A stretch of DNA of 64,000 nucleotides from Hyaloperonospora brassicae (taxonomy: Eukaryota; Oomycota; Peronosporomycetes; Peronosporales; Peronosporaceae), in NCBI GenBank assembly GCA_947650285.1, contig CANTFL010001486.1, positions 124,001 to 188,000 of the forward strand, written 5' to 3'. Position numbers and translations under genes: made by a program. The notes beneath the pieces were generated by a model. That model had not been told where the DNA came from and searched no databases. It saw nothing but the letters and a program-made list of their open reading frames with translations. Shown piece after piece: positions 9,366-21,470 of the stretch; position 1 is the stretch's first letter, and each line of letters starts with the position of its first letter.

Positions 9366-10678
9366 TAATTTTTTCACCTAGTATAACCGTCGGTGAGCCG
9401 GTTTGCCCTCTTCTTGGTGCTTGAGCTGAGGATGAACTTGAACGTTGTATGGATAGGATTTGTTCAACGATAAATTATACTCCCGGTCAAACTTAGGGGC
9501 GGATCAAGTGGTGATTCTTAATTCGATCGCGTGTATACATGGACACTCTCCTAGAGTCGCCTTTTTTCGAGGATTATGATTGATGCGCGAGCCTTCTGAC
9601 AACTTAAGCCGTATCGCGATCTTGAACCTGAGCCGCAAAGTTCCCTGCGTCCGGTCGCAGTTTGGGAGGGTAAGACTTGACGTTCCGCCTGACCACACTA
9701 TACGAGAACAAATTATGTAGAGACAGCGGTCAATCTCTGTTTAATGAGGGGCCAACAATTCTGCCCGGCAGAAGTCAAAGCGTTGCTTTCGTTGCAAATT
9801 CAATTCTGTTTAATGTCATCTGACCAATTTCAAAACCTATGACTAGCCTATCTATATTTCAGGTCATCCGTTGCGTGTCGCCTGTCTATGTAATTCACTT
9901 CTTGCAACATGTGGCCCACAGCAGATACTCTGGCAGCTGATCGATCGTATTGTGAACAGCGGTACGTGGTCCGCACCAATTATGTATATATACTCAAGCG
10001 TTATACATTCAGGATTGGTCGTGGTCAATCTCTTGCGTCTTCGATCTGGCATTTACGGTCAGATCGCTATCGCTTCTGAAACTTTGCATATTTGATTATC
10101 GTGTCGATTCGATCCTCCGGTATTCTTTTATAATCATCCATCATTTATTGGTAGTAACTGACACGTAATCGAGATGTTGCTTACCTCTTGGGTAGTCTGT
10201 TCTTGAAGCTTGGTGATCTAAGGCCTTCATTGCGGATTGTGATCAGTTAATCCCTGAACCCTGGCCATACTCTTTTTTCAATTACGTAGGCCCAGCTGCA
10301 TAACTTCAACAATCGGTTTCCTTCACTAAATATGTGTTCATCCCATCACTTGTGCCAACAGGTCATCTACGAGTGCACTACGCCAATCCGATTGGTTTTA
10401 AACTTTAAGCGGTTCCAAAGATTTTAACTTGTCATCATTCTCTCTATGCACTTCTCCACCCTATTCGCCAATGCGGCAGCGAAAACTTTGGGAAGCATTA
10501 TTCTATCTTAATCGATATTGGAGCATCATACAATCACGCTCGACGTCGTTTTCTTTAGAAGATCCATTAATACGATGGAGCGCTCAAAGAGCATGAAAGT
10601 GAATAATCGCTGTTCGTTTAACGCCTGATAGTCGAGTCACTGTTCCTAAATTTCTTTAAAAGTTAGGTCTTAAACGTT
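9366..10678. other. Decayed gypsy internal sequence or later insertion; no gene
   Basis: AT-rich stretch between gag and a later remnant of the same element. Short frames on both strands (for instance 9,871-10,095 plus) have no recognisable domain. It may be protease-region sequence decayed past recognition or an unidentified insertion. Confidence 0.35.
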
Positions 10679-10933
10679 ATGCCAAAAAAAGCATCGAAAA
10701 TTGTCTTGTCTATGACTTGGATTCGAGATACGATCTCATCCTATGTTTTTTTCTGGCATAAACACTATGAGCCAAGGATAGATTGGAGGGTTAAGACCTT
10801 AGGCGCAACGCGCAATGCTCCTAGTCAAGCTTTGGGGAGTAATCAACCCACCTTCGCAAGGCATCAATAGCAATATTGGCGCGAACCATTTACAAAGGCT
10901 GTCAATGTGCTAGATATTAGTATGTCCGAATAA
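10679..10933 (+). pseudogene. pol: Gypsy protease-RT linker remnant
   Basis: The stretch from 10,757 reads HYEPRIDWRVKTLGATRNAP, then SQALGSNQPTFARHQ, stop, QYWREPFTKAVNVLDISMSE. This corresponds to the conserved segment after the aspartic protease of oomycete gypsy polyproteins (the W..RHEPWIDWR.KTLGAT type). The frame is open from 10,679 to TAG at 10,868 and then continues to TAA at 10,931. It shows that the element starting at 7.83 kb extends at least this far. Confidence 0.6.
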
Positions 10934-11340
10934 ATAAACTTTTATGTCTTTGACATATACGGTAAGTGTAGCTGTTTCGCTGAATAGTGATATGACACGC
11001 AAGTTGTTTAGTAAACTTCGTTTTGACATCGACTTACTGCAAGCTAAAAGCATGGTAGGCCCAAGGCTTCGTCATCACGAGTTGAATTTGTCGAATGCGA
11101 GTGGAATCGCACGTGAAATTCATTGAGTAAGGGCGGCCACTATGGCACCTCAGTGAATGTCGGTAGTGACATTGATGGCAATAGGCTATAAACTTTAAGA
11201 GCTAGGCCCATAAATCCACGTGAAGTGGTCCGTAAAAACTTACTGAGTTAAGTGTTCGAGTTATTTTCTCTTAACGGATGTCGGTCAGACATAGTCGTTC
11301 ACATAGAGCATGCTACGGTAAATACCAACCTCAAGACACT
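10934..11340. other. Gypsy-flanking or decayed sequence; no gene recognised
   Basis: A 60-aa plus-strand frame (10,944-11,126) has no recognisable motif. The last five bases (ACACT, 11,336-11,340) are the likely left target duplication of the LTR palindrome. Confidence 0.3.
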
Positions 11341-12828
11341 TGTGGTAAAGTCACTAATCAAGTGATGGGACGTGGATCGGTGACCGCCCAGTTGGGACGT
11401 CACTCACTGGCGGAAAATGATTCCAAGGAACCTAGCGATCTAATGAGGAGATGGAAAGCGATCTCAACGTAGATCGGCGATCCGATCCAACTGTCGCCAG
11501 ACTGATGGGTATAGAACGACCGGGGACAGAGCAATCTGGGACAAGACGACAAAAAGAACGATTTCCATGGAGCGATCTGGGACGAGGAAGTGGGACGAAG
11601 TCATACAATTTACCGGACTGTCGGTCAAGGAGAAAGATGCGTATAGCTTAACGGGTGAAAGCGGGATCGCAGGCTGATATGTGAAGGTCTCTTGATTAAC
11701 AGACATTGGAGCGTGGGATTGACTGGTTATAGCAACGATCGTGGATATCGTGGCCAAGTCATTCTGGAAAGATGCATCTGGGACCAGGTGATGCGATGCG
11801 ATACGACTCTGGGACGAAGGTGTAACATCCTACAGATCGGTGATACCCTTTACCGATCTCACCATGGAAGTACTGATTTAGGTTAAATATAGCCCGATCT
11901 GGAAATGTGGATACTCGTGGGGGTCCAGGGAGCTATGTGGAGAGTCTCGTGGACCAGATATACCATGAAGGGTGGTATTGGAGCACGTAAGATGAACAGA
12001 AGAACATCTACTGTCGAATTGTACTGTGTCGATCTCAATGATCTCGAAGTTGGGCGCCAGATCGGTCATGTTCCCTATTGATTATGGATATATCGCTGAT
12101 GGGACTATGGAGTCATGATAAAGATGTTTGTTGAAGGCCCATGAGTGAGGTCGCAAAAGTTCAGACAGAAAGAGCCAGTGGAAGCCGGTTGAATTGACGT
12201 CGCAAAATGGATTTCGACACATTTGGCACTTAAGTACTATTTTGGACCTTTTGGTACCAAAAATGGGAGTTTGGTACCGTATTTGGGATTTGGTCTCTTT
12301 TGGGCATTCAGGCACGATATCGAGAATATTGGCGCTATCTTTGGAGTACAGGTCATGAAATTTCGGCACGTAATTTGAGGTGATATCGGTTTGGAGAGTG
12401 ACCTACAGTTTGGAATAGGCTTAAAGATAGGTTGGCTAGTAATTTGGTTGGTTAATAAACAGACTTGAACTCTACTTCTTCTGCTCACGACGCGCGTTCC
12501 CCCCCGTTTCCGGGCAAGGTTTCTTTGGCTTCCCCGGCGGGTCAAGGCACGCGTGTTACAAGGACACAGAATACCGATCTTGGATTGTTGGCCAAGATCG
12601 AGAAGAGCTATCTCGGGATATCTGGCCCGGATCGATCAAGTACTCACACCCAACTCAACTTCTAGGGTAGCAGCAACAAGGAAAAGGAAAAGGATTTTGG
12701 CTACAAGATCGCGAGACAACTCAAGTGGTCAGAACATATGGACAAGAAATTCAAGACAAGACCGAGAAAGATTGAAGCGATCTACAGGGCGGATCGGCAC
12801 GTTTCATTTTGGGAAATAAGACACCGAA
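11341..12828 (+). repeat. Left arm of the LTR palindrome
   Basis: Same orientation as the LTR at 54,198. Frames inside it (for example 12,465-12,665 plus) reappear unchanged on the other strand in the right arm, which shows the near-identity of the inner part. These frames are not genes. Confidence 0.85.
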
Positions 12829-13110
12829 GGGATTGAGGGGGATAGGTGTCATTTTAAGAAAACAAGATAGGGCGGATCGGCACGTTTCATTTTGGGGAAA
12901 TAAGACACCGAAGGGATCTGCAGGACCAGGTACACCGAAGGGATCTGCAGGGCGGATAGGTGTCTTATTTTAAGAAAACAACGACAGCGGCGGATCCGGC
13001 GTACTGGTCTGCAGATCCTTTCGGTGAAATAGGACACCGAAGGGATCGTGCAGGGCGGATAGGCCCTGTCTTATTTCCTCAAAATGAACCTACCGCCCTG
13101 CCGATCCGCC
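12829..13110. repeat. Palindrome spacer with nested short repeats
   Basis: Built from shuffled copies, in both orientations, of AGGGCGGAT(C/A)GG, ACACCGAAGGGATCTGCAG and GTCTTATTTT. The same words border both arms, so the spacer looks like repeated rearrangement of the arm ends. Assembly through this part may be unreliable. Confidence 0.7.
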
Positions 13111-14598
13111 TCGGTGTCTTATTTCCCTAAAATGAAACGTGCCGATCCGCCCTGTAGATCGCTTCGATCTTTCTCGGTCTTGTCTTGAACTTCTTGTCCA
13201 TATGTTCTGACCACTTGAGTTGTCTCGCGATCTTGTAGCCAAAATCCTTTTCCTTTTCCTTGTTGCTGCTACCCTAGAAGTTGAGTTGGGTGTGAGTACT
13301 TGATCGATCCGGGCCAGATATCCCGAGATAGCTCTTCTCGATCTTGGCCAACAATCCAAGATCGGTATTCTGTGTCCTTGTAACACGCGTGCCTTGACCC
13401 GCCGGGGAAGCCAAAGAAACCTTGCCCGGAAACGGGGGGGAACGCGCGTCGTGAGCAGAAGAAGTAGAGTTCAAGTCTGTTTATTAACCAACCAAATTAC
13501 TAGCCAACCTATCTTTAAGCCTATTCCAAACTGTAGGTCACTCTCCAAACCGATATCACCTCAAATTACGTGTCGAAATTTCATGACCTGTACTCCAAAG
13601 ATAGCGCCAATATTCTCGATATCGTGCCTGAATGCCCAAAAGAGACCAAATCCCAAATACGGTACCAAACTCCCATTTTTGGTACCAAAAGGTCCAAAAT
13701 AGTACTTAAGTGCCAAATGTGTCGAAATCCATTTTGCGACGTCAATTCAACCGGCTTCCACTGGCTCTTTCTGTCTGAACTTTTGCGACCTCACTCATGG
13801 GCCTTCAACAAACATCTTTATCATGACTCCATAGTCCCATCAGCGATATATCCATAATCAATAGGGAACATGACCGATCTGGCGCCCAACTTCGAGATCA
13901 TTGAGATCGACACAGTACAATTCGACAGTAGATGTTCTTCTGTTCATCTTACGTGCTCCAATACCACCCTTCATGGTATATCTGGTCCACGAGACTCTCC
14001 ACATAGCTCCCTGGACCCCCACGAGTATCCACATTTCCAGATCGGGCTATATTTAACCTAAATCAGTACTTCCATGGTGAGATCGGTAAAGGGTATCACC
14101 GATCTGTAGGATGTTACACCTTCGTCCCAGAGTCGTATCGCATCGCATCACCTGGTCCCAGATGCATCTTTCCAGAATGACTTGGCCACGATATCCACGA
14201 TCGTTGCTATAACCAGTCAATCCCACGCTCCAATGTCTGTTAATCAAGAGACCTTCACATATCAGCCTGCGATCTCGCCTTCACCCGTTAAGCTATACGC
14301 ATCTTTCTCCTTGACCGACAGTCCGGTAAATTGTATGACTTCGTCCCACTTCCTCGTCCCAGATCGCTCCATGGAAATCGTTCTATTTGTCGTCTTGTCC
14401 CAGATCGCTCTGTCCCTGGTCGTTCTATACCCATCAGTCTGGAGACAGTTGGATCAGATCGCCGATCTACGTTGAGATCGCTTTCCATCTTCTCATTAGA
14501 TCGCTAGGTTCCTTGGCATCATTTTCCGCCAGTGATTGACGTCCCAACTGGGCGGTCACCGATCCACGTCCCATCATTTGATCAGTGGCTTTACCACA
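13111..14598 (-). repeat. Right arm of the LTR palindrome
   Basis: Reverse complement of 11,341-12,828 with no net indel. Substitutions are concentrated in the outer few hundred bases (three within the first 30 bp of the LTR start); the inner kilobase appears almost identical. Confidence 0.85.
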
Positions 14599-16434
14599 AC
14601 ACCGTTAGTCTTCTAGTTTAGCGTTTACTGCGCCCGGTGAACTGTAAAAGCGTTAAAACGCCGACGTTTATTGATTGGTTAGAAGTCATAGGATTGGAGG
14701 AACGGAATCTGCTTAGCTCAGGCAGACTTATGGAGAGGACTGTGATTGGTTGGAGGTACTTAGATTAGCTAGAGCCTCAACAAAATTCGAAGAGGCGATC
14801 CGCGAAGAGAATTTACTCGACGTACAATCTTAACTGTGCGGACTAGCTAGGCGATTGTTGTGTTGCTGCGTTGAGACTGCATTGCCACAAAGATGACAAA
14901 CTACTATACCACAACGGGTGCCTCGACCCCAAACCTAGGGTGTGTCAATGTTTTTAGCAGGTACCAAGCACTAATGAGAATTATGGTTATCGAATCTAAA
15001 GCTGCAAGCGGCACGAAACTGGCAATATCCGGAAGAGCTCCACAATCTGAGTTAAACTCGGTGAAATCAATTATCACCCGCGCGGACGCAAGAGTGGATC
15101 GGGATATCAATGTCGATGACTTCGAAACGAGTACCAAGATAGTGAGGAGGACGAAAACGCTGATCACAACGATGAAGATGTGTATATCCAGAAAGCGGGA
15201 GAATGTTTACTTTATGTGACTACTTTAGCCACAGTCATGTAATTTAAAGACGTTAAGACCACGAGCGCGACGGAGTAAAAGATAGCGGTCAAGGTTTGAC
15301 TCCTGGTGAGCGCCCTCCGCTAGCTCCTAGGGTCACGACGAATTGATATATCAATTTCAATGCCGACTCGTCAAAGAAAGGAAATTTTTTTGCTACATCG
15401 AACCAGGAAGACTAAAGTGGCCGATCAAGCAACGTGGGCGAGTCTGGGCATGAGCTAATTTAACCCCTCAATAGCATGTCACTCGAACACCAAGCCGACA
15501 GCCCGGTGCTGCTTCTACGAGCAATGGTCTATAAGTGCGATATGGTGCCCACGATGCTGTTGTTATTGAACTTAAAGGATCGCTTGGTAAGCAGCGAGAT
15601 GATGAGGTGTCGCGTAAGCTGAAGGAAGTGCTCGGGGTGAAAGTAGTGACGTATTTACTCGTTCCGTTGAACCGTCAACTCAGGCAGATATGGTGCTCGT
15701 AGAAGAAAAGAGACCGGCACCCTTCTTGATAAACGAGTCGTCTAAGAAGTCGAATCATGGGGTCAGTAAACACGCCAGTGCATAGAACACATAAAGCCGA
15801 GGCGCGGGGTCATTCTTTAGTGTGGAAGGCACGCCATGCCAAGAAAGTATTTACATGGACATACCATTAGGCGTTCCACGGACGATAGAGACTCCACAAT
15901 CAGGTTACAAGATGCGATGTAGATAACGATATATAATGAGTTACTTTTAAGAAGACGAAGATGCGTACGATGATCACCGAGAGGCCGATGAGCGGTCACT
16001 TGGTCTTAACAGATCGTTGAGCTACGCTGAAGCTGAAAGAGAAAGAGGCCACGTCATGGAAATACACACACCCGCCGTTTGAAATGATCGACAGGTTTGA
16101 TGGAAGCGTTATCGATCTGACGATGGCATTTGCTGAATCAAACGTTTCTTTGGTGATATGAAAGAGCCGTGTCAACCGCAAGAAGAGCAGAGTGATACTT
16201 TTCGCTGTGTCTGGAGAGATTGGCCAAGAGTTCGTTTCGAATACTGCCAAAGATGATTGAGCGGAAGTGGAAGCTGTTCAGTAAAGCTTATATGGACTAT
16301 TGCTGCTCGTAGTTTGACCAATCTTCTCGATCAAGGTGCCAACTCGGCTAATTGAGGTGAGATCGATTACGTGGGCGATTTCTATGCTGTAACTAATCGG
16401 TTATGCATGAACGGCGCAAATTTAATTTTATATA
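14599..16434. other. Unassigned, probably the 5' part of a decayed plus-strand gypsy element
   Basis: 14,640-14,760 has three ATTGG (CCAAT-box) words and could be LTR U3 or promoter-like sequence. A 108-aa plus-strand frame with ATG at 14,893 and an alternative acidic frame near 15,120-15,200 may be gag N-terminal remnants, but neither is recognisable. From 15,220 on, only fragmentary frames are seen before the gag match at 16.4 kb. Confidence 0.3.
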
Positions 16435-16641
16435 GGAGGCGGGGATGCCGCCTACTACGTTGAGAAATTGCTGATAAACTGCGATATTGACGAACTGATG
16501 GACCCGATCTACCTGTAACGACTCGATGATGGCAAGCGCGTGGGGAAGATCATCAGTCACCGAATGCTCGGCGAGAAGCGAAAGAAACAACGTAACCGAG
16601 TATATACCGGACACGGGATATGTCGCCATAAGAAAGAGACA
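16435..16641 (+). pseudogene. gag: Gypsy gag fragment
   Basis: The frame from 16,435 reads YYVEKLLINCDIDELMDPIY, stop, then RLDDGKRVGKIISHRMLGEK and RKKQRNR. This lines up with the gag of the minus-strand element at 38.7-39.4 kb (VEHFLLNC..DSMD..RLG...RVIQILSHRLLVEKHKKQRDR). It places the plus-strand element in the same family. Frames on both strands overlapping this stretch are otherwise uninformative. It is broken. Confidence 0.6.
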
Positions 16642-17689
16642 CGGGATAGCCGACGGAATGGAAGGGATATTATTATTCGTCAGAGCTAACTTACATGTGA
16701 GGCGAGATTCGACGATCATCAAATTGGTCGATTTGATCGTCGGAATGACCGTCCTCTAAATTTCGGTGATCACCGATATGGTTCGTCGAGCTGGATCAAC
16801 AACCGAAACTATTAACATGTTCGACGCGTCAACCTTGCTTCGGCATATACGGAAGATCTTCGAGCACCGCTTGACGAGCGCTGAGGAAGCCGTAAAAATA
16901 ACTTGTCCGATTCATTGAGTAATGGAAGTCCACAAGAAAACTTGAGTAATTACGGTCCCGACTCTGACTCTGACTGGATGGAAGCTAGAGCAGTAATATT
17001 TCAGGTTCGAAACCCGTTTGGCCTTCAAGATCACCCACGATTCTACGCGCATCTAGTACCAAAGTCGAACAAAACGTACGGCCGAAGTGAAAGCGTAGAT
17101 CGATACTAACGCACGGATTCGTCACATGGACGTTAAATGTACGGACCGTACGGTGTTCGCGATGATCTGTGACACGCCGCTCAGTTTTGCTGACGACGGT
17201 GCAAGTTCTGTACGCAGGTGCATGAAGTCGGTCGGTGCAAGCTGTTTGTACGATTTGGGAAGCTGGAAAAATTTGTCAAGCCATCGGTGGATAAATCAGC
17301 CGTGCCAGAATACCCCCACGACATATACTCGTCGGTCCATCTAACTAGTATTCTCGCTCACTCTGACTTAGCCGGATAACAAAGGGCTACCCCAGTCAGT
17401 TGAACCACCAGTGAAAATTATATTTTTGCTTTTGTTGAGGATACACAAGAGCCCGACGGGAGGGGAGATGGAGCAGAAGATAAAGAACGTGAAGATTCGG
17501 ATGATGTTACAGACCGATCTATCGCAAGGATGGACATAAACAGATAACTGTGTCCTAAGATACGAGTGACCAAAGAATTAAAGCTGCTAACAGGCGAACG
17601 ATTGAGTGGTGGTTGTCCAAGAAGTTCGATCGACGAAAACGGATAAGAGCGCTAGACATTGGCGCTGTTCATGATGACTAAACAAAAAA
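16642..17689. other. Decayed gag-to-protease region of the plus-strand gypsy element
   Basis: Two short plus-strand frames (16,903-17,109; 17,126-17,344) lie where the gag C-terminus is expected, but show no zinc knuckle or other domain. Confidence 0.35.
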
Positions 17690-17957
17690 TTGCTGGATAC
17701 AGGCGCTAACCGGTGCCGTTAGCAAATCATTGGCTGAGAAGCTACGATTACTACAGCTCACGATGAACAACAAACAAATTAACGTTCAAGGAATCGGAAA
17801 GGCGAAAGCCGTCACCACGTCACAAACCACATTGGAGATCATTCTAGGATATGTAGAACTTAATGAATCTGAAGCGTGGATTATGACACATCATGCGGTG
17901 ATGGATCTCATCTTCGGGACAATATTCATGATACTAGCTGGAATCCAACTAAACTAG
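17690..17957 (+). pseudogene. Gypsy aspartic protease pseudogene
   Basis: The catalytic motif LLDTGAN is encoded at 17,690-17,710, followed by a stop and frameshift. The body is then open: KSLAEKLRLLQ, INVQGIGKAKAVTTSQTTLE, IILGYVEL, MDLIFGTIFMILAGIQLN. The minus-strand element has the same order at 37,752-38,096 (LLDTGANISAIS, INVQGIGKSKRVTTSRVTVK, ITLGW). This is a retropepsin-type domain, inactivated by the break. Confidence 0.65.
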
Positions 17958-19190
17958 TTCATTGCGAAGGCCAACCTTCCAGACTCAATCGCCATATATC
18001 GATTAAGGTCGGCGAGAAAAGTGAACGATACCACATACGGAGGTAATATGGCCGAAAGCCCGGCGACCTCATCATATGATGAGAGCCGGTTTAAGAGTTC
18101 CGGTTGCAGCGGAAAAAACCCAGCAAATTGACTCATTAGAAATGGATTAGTGGACTATCCACGCTCGTGCTAATCGTGATATTGTAGGAAATAGGAGAAA
18201 GTATGGTTAATGACTTCTATATTAAAACGCGCGCCAGACGCGTTTCGGCCCCCCGCCGGGGCCTCGTCAGTGGCCTAATCAATCTAGAAGTGAGATCTTG
18301 CTCTATCCTGCGCTCTACGACTAAGAACCTTCTAGAACTTAGTGTAACCACACCAATCATCCACTACAGCTACCAAACCTGGCAGCTGGGGCGTCGACCC
18401 GGAAAGGAGTGTCCGCTATGACATCTCCACTTCCAACAGATATATAATAGGCAAGAGATGGTAACGCAAGTACGGCTGACGAACGTCTCGACGAGGAGTG
18501 CTTCGGCCCACCGACCTACCCAATCTTGCTATATTTACCACACAAAATGCTACCGCGGGGTGCAGATTACGTCAGGTTTCATGCGTCTACGTATTATGAC
18601 TGGAACGTGTTATTATTTAAAATGTGATAGACGGAAAGTTGTTAAAGAAAGAACGACAACAGTATGCGGAATAGTTGAGTCAACATTCGCCTGATGTCTA
18701 GGGGCAATTTTACGTACGAACTAAAAAAATAATACGACGGGACGATCCCGTTTACAAAGAAAAAAATACGTCTAAAAGAGGAGTCGAGATACCACTGGAT
18801 TGCATCGAAAATGGATCAATACCGACCAAGATGGGTCGTGCATACGATACGAAGAACAACACGTTAGTGGACGATGCAACGGCAACCGGAAAAAGCTCAG
18901 ACACCACTACTTCTGCGGGCACATTACGCTCAGCAACAAGCACGGGAGTTAAGGGTGATGGTAATGTTCTAAATTATTTAGCTTGACTCGACGTGCCGTA
19001 AGCGGAGGACGTGCAAGTTTATACTGTAACGATTCCCGCCGATCGACTCGACGAATCGCGGGACGGAGATGATACGACGACAGCCAACAACGGGTCACAG
19101 TTTGACGACCTTGATCGCTGATTCATTTGTGAGGTTAATGCAGTAGATGCAGCGAATAAGGATGAAACAATGACGCCTCCTCCAATTCAT
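17958..19190. other. Decayed pol linker, with a GC-rich hairpin near 18,250
   Basis: Fragmentary frames only. GGCCCCCCGCCGGGGCC at 18,247-18,263 forms a strong hairpin inside a stretch (about 18,205-18,425) that is GC-richer than its surroundings and may be a small separate insertion, perhaps an LTR or SINE piece. No coding evidence for it. Confidence 0.3.
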
Positions 19191-20814
19191 ACCTCCAATT
19201 TTGAGCATATCGCGAGCGACATCATCCTGGTGGAATATGCCCAAGAACTCGCTATCTTACCGGATCTCACCGAGTAAACACCAAACAAGCTGGATTACAC
19301 CGAGGACAGTGTGATATCCACAGACCTTACGCAAGCCTAAAGGGCAATGTTGATCAGTGATTTGCAGAAACACAAAGGATCATGATTTCCGGTGGTAAAG
19401 GTCTACCACCTCCAGCATATAGAGTAGTGTGCGATATCTACTTTTAAGGCCATGATCCCTTAGAGCAACGACCCAGACGGTTTACGATAGGCTATCTATC
19501 TAATCTGTACGAGCTGTTGAAAGGATGATCAAAAGAAAAAATTATCTGTTTTTCACAAATTTCTAGGCGTCGCGCAAATTGGTCGTCCAAAAGAAGTATG
19601 GCGTTGACATCCGGTTATGCATCGATTTTAAAATTGTCAACGCCGTCACGGTCAGTATGGAATACGCAATGCCCCTAGACGACGATCTGTTGACCTAGCT
19701 AGACAGCTACCAGTGGTTTTGCTCACTTAATGCGGCCAGTGAATTTTGGGCGGCAATGATGATGGAGCTAGCACGTCACGTGTCAGCGTTTGTGTGTGTC
19801 CTGGGGCATTTCAAGTGGTTGCGTATGCCGTTTAGACTTAAGAATGCTCCCGTGACCTACCAAAAACACGTTGACACCGAGTGTGGGAATATATTCAGCC
19901 TAAAGATGGGTGGCCACCAAATTTAAGGTTACCGAAGGTGAAAGTTGGTGTGAGCGTGCAGCCGAAACGATAGAGCTTAATAAGGATGGAAGTGGTGAAT
20001 TGGCGTTAAAAAAGCTTGAAGCCAACTATTGTGCATTCGACATGTCTGATATGTTGCAACGCTTGATCAATGAACCGGCGAGCAACATATAGGCAGCGGT
20101 TGAATTCGACGAATCGACAACTGTCCCAGTTTTTCGTCTACGACGTGTTTGGACAATATTTACTTTGGACGCCAAAGGTTCGACTTATATCCAGCGGAGC
20201 TCCACCGGTTGATGGTAAGCTTCATGAAGTGCTGAATTAGCATCATCTTCACAAAGATCATCTTATAGCAGCGTCGAGTAGACTCGCTCTAGCACAAATT
20301 GACAGCACAAGGTATTGCAGCCGGCCCGACTAAACTAATGAAACTGACTCAGTGGTCATTCCCGGCGTCAAAAAGGGTATGTAAGCATTTTCGGTGAGAG
20401 TGACTATTACAGACGGTTCATCCAAAACATTGCTGTGTATGGAGCAGTACTGTACGAACTAAAGAAAGAAGATTTCTTGTGAGAAGCAAAACCGTTCGAT
20501 GAGCGCGCTACCCATAATATGTTGCAACAACAAATTGTCCTAGCTCCAGTTCGGCGTCATTTTGACTTCACAGCCGACGTTTATGAGATGGTTTTATATA
20601 TTAATGGGTGTTGATTAGTAAGTTAATGCAAATGCATGACGGAATACTGCACCCGGTCCGGTTCGTGGTTGAGTGTTGAAGTAGATCGAGGTAAGTACCA
20701 CCCTGTAGAGCGTGAAGTGCTAACGCTGCTTCAGTTGCTGAAGATTACGCATGCTCTCCTCTCTGAAAACATTTATCCACGTATACACTCGATTCTCTAC
20801 GACGTAATAGCTCT
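19191..20814 (+). pseudogene. pol: Gypsy reverse transcriptase and RNase H pseudogene (truncated)
   Basis: RT traces in order: VEYAQELAILPDLTE near 19,230; from 19,594 KYGVDIRLCIDFKIVNAVTV, then a stop, SLNAASEFWAAMMMELARHV, CVLGHFKWLRMPFRLKNAPV; 20,399-20,482 SDYYRRFIQNIAVYGAVLYE; then 20,690-20,814 YHPVEREVLTLLQLLKITHA, the start of RNase H. The frame is broken many times. The catalytic YxDD block is not recognisable. The remnant stops at the LTR that begins at 20,815, so its 3' part was removed or displaced by that insertion. Confidence 0.7.
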
Positions 20815-21457
20815 TGTGGTATAGAAGTCAATCGATCTGTTCAATAATAGTGTCAACCTGAAAAGACAACAATCGCCGATCTTAGTCGGCGCTATGGGCT
20901 GGCACTTTTGGTTAAACCCTGCGTGGTTCGCTCCTTCGGGTTCAGTTGCGGCTTTTGCCTTACTGATTCCTTACAACCACTCCTCCAGAAACCTTCCTGT
21001 GCTCAGCAGCCTATAAATCTGTCACATCCTGTGAATTCACACCAACGGGTGGAAGCCGACGCTCACGCGTTTTTACAGGTTACCGGGCCATGTGTCCGCC
21101 CGACTAGAAGAATTACGCCGTCCTCGGCTGAGGCCCACCGGTTTTTCGCTCGACATAACTATAAAGGTGCCATCAATTGGGTCACCGGCTTGTCACTTGA
21201 CAAGACTCCCAACGGTCCCTCTACTGAGGTTCTACCTGCTCGTCGACGACGACTAGACTCCTTCTTCTACTAGTAGCAAACGCTTCCCGACCCGGGCCTT
21301 CCTAACGCTTGGCACTACCAGTCGATACCTCGACAAGATTTGCCTCTCAAGGTTCTATGGCAAGCATAATCTAGCCCGCGCAGGGACCGTAGGTGTACGC
21401 GTGTCTTAAACTTAAAAATCATGCACTGTATTGGTCTATCTCTTTTCCTATCGCTGA
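20815..21457 (-). repeat. LTR of a minus-strand gypsy element (likely 3' LTR)
   Basis: About 80% identical to 40,932-41,700 and in the same orientation (shared ACCTGAAAAGACAACAAT and GTGCTCAGCAGCCTATAAAT). Read on the minus strand it ends ...CA at 20,815. A purine-rich tract lies just beyond its other end (minus-strand GGGGGGAGGAGAAAATCAGAGG, 21,471-21,495), where a polypurine tract should precede a 3' LTR. The identity is low for a matched pair, so the two LTRs may belong to different insertions. Confidence 0.6.
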
Positions 21458-21470
21458 ACCTGTGAGTGGT

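Larger units (their letters stand above)
11341..14598. mobile_element. Palindromic LTR pair (head-to-head, 1,488-bp arms)
   Basis: Two copies of a ~1.5-kb LTR fragment lie in opposite orientation around a 282-bp spacer. Both outer ends are LTR 5' termini: TGTGGTAAAG at 11,341, and its complement ending CCACA at 14,598. Both arms are exactly 1,488 bp. The family is related to the LTRs at 54.2 and 61.1 kb (shared blocks such as GTACTGATTTAGGTT and GGCTTAA.GATAGG.TGGCTA), but the 3' ends (R/U5) are missing. The flanks ACACT (left) and ACACC (right) match at 4 of 5 bases, suggesting that the unit was inserted as a whole. A transcript across it would fold into a long hairpin. Confidence 0.85.

Noticed and set aside
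12082..13857. Mirror-image pairs of 60-100 codon frames in the palindrome arms
   Set aside because: The frames recur on opposite strands simply because the arms are inverted copies of an LTR. No domain and no start context.
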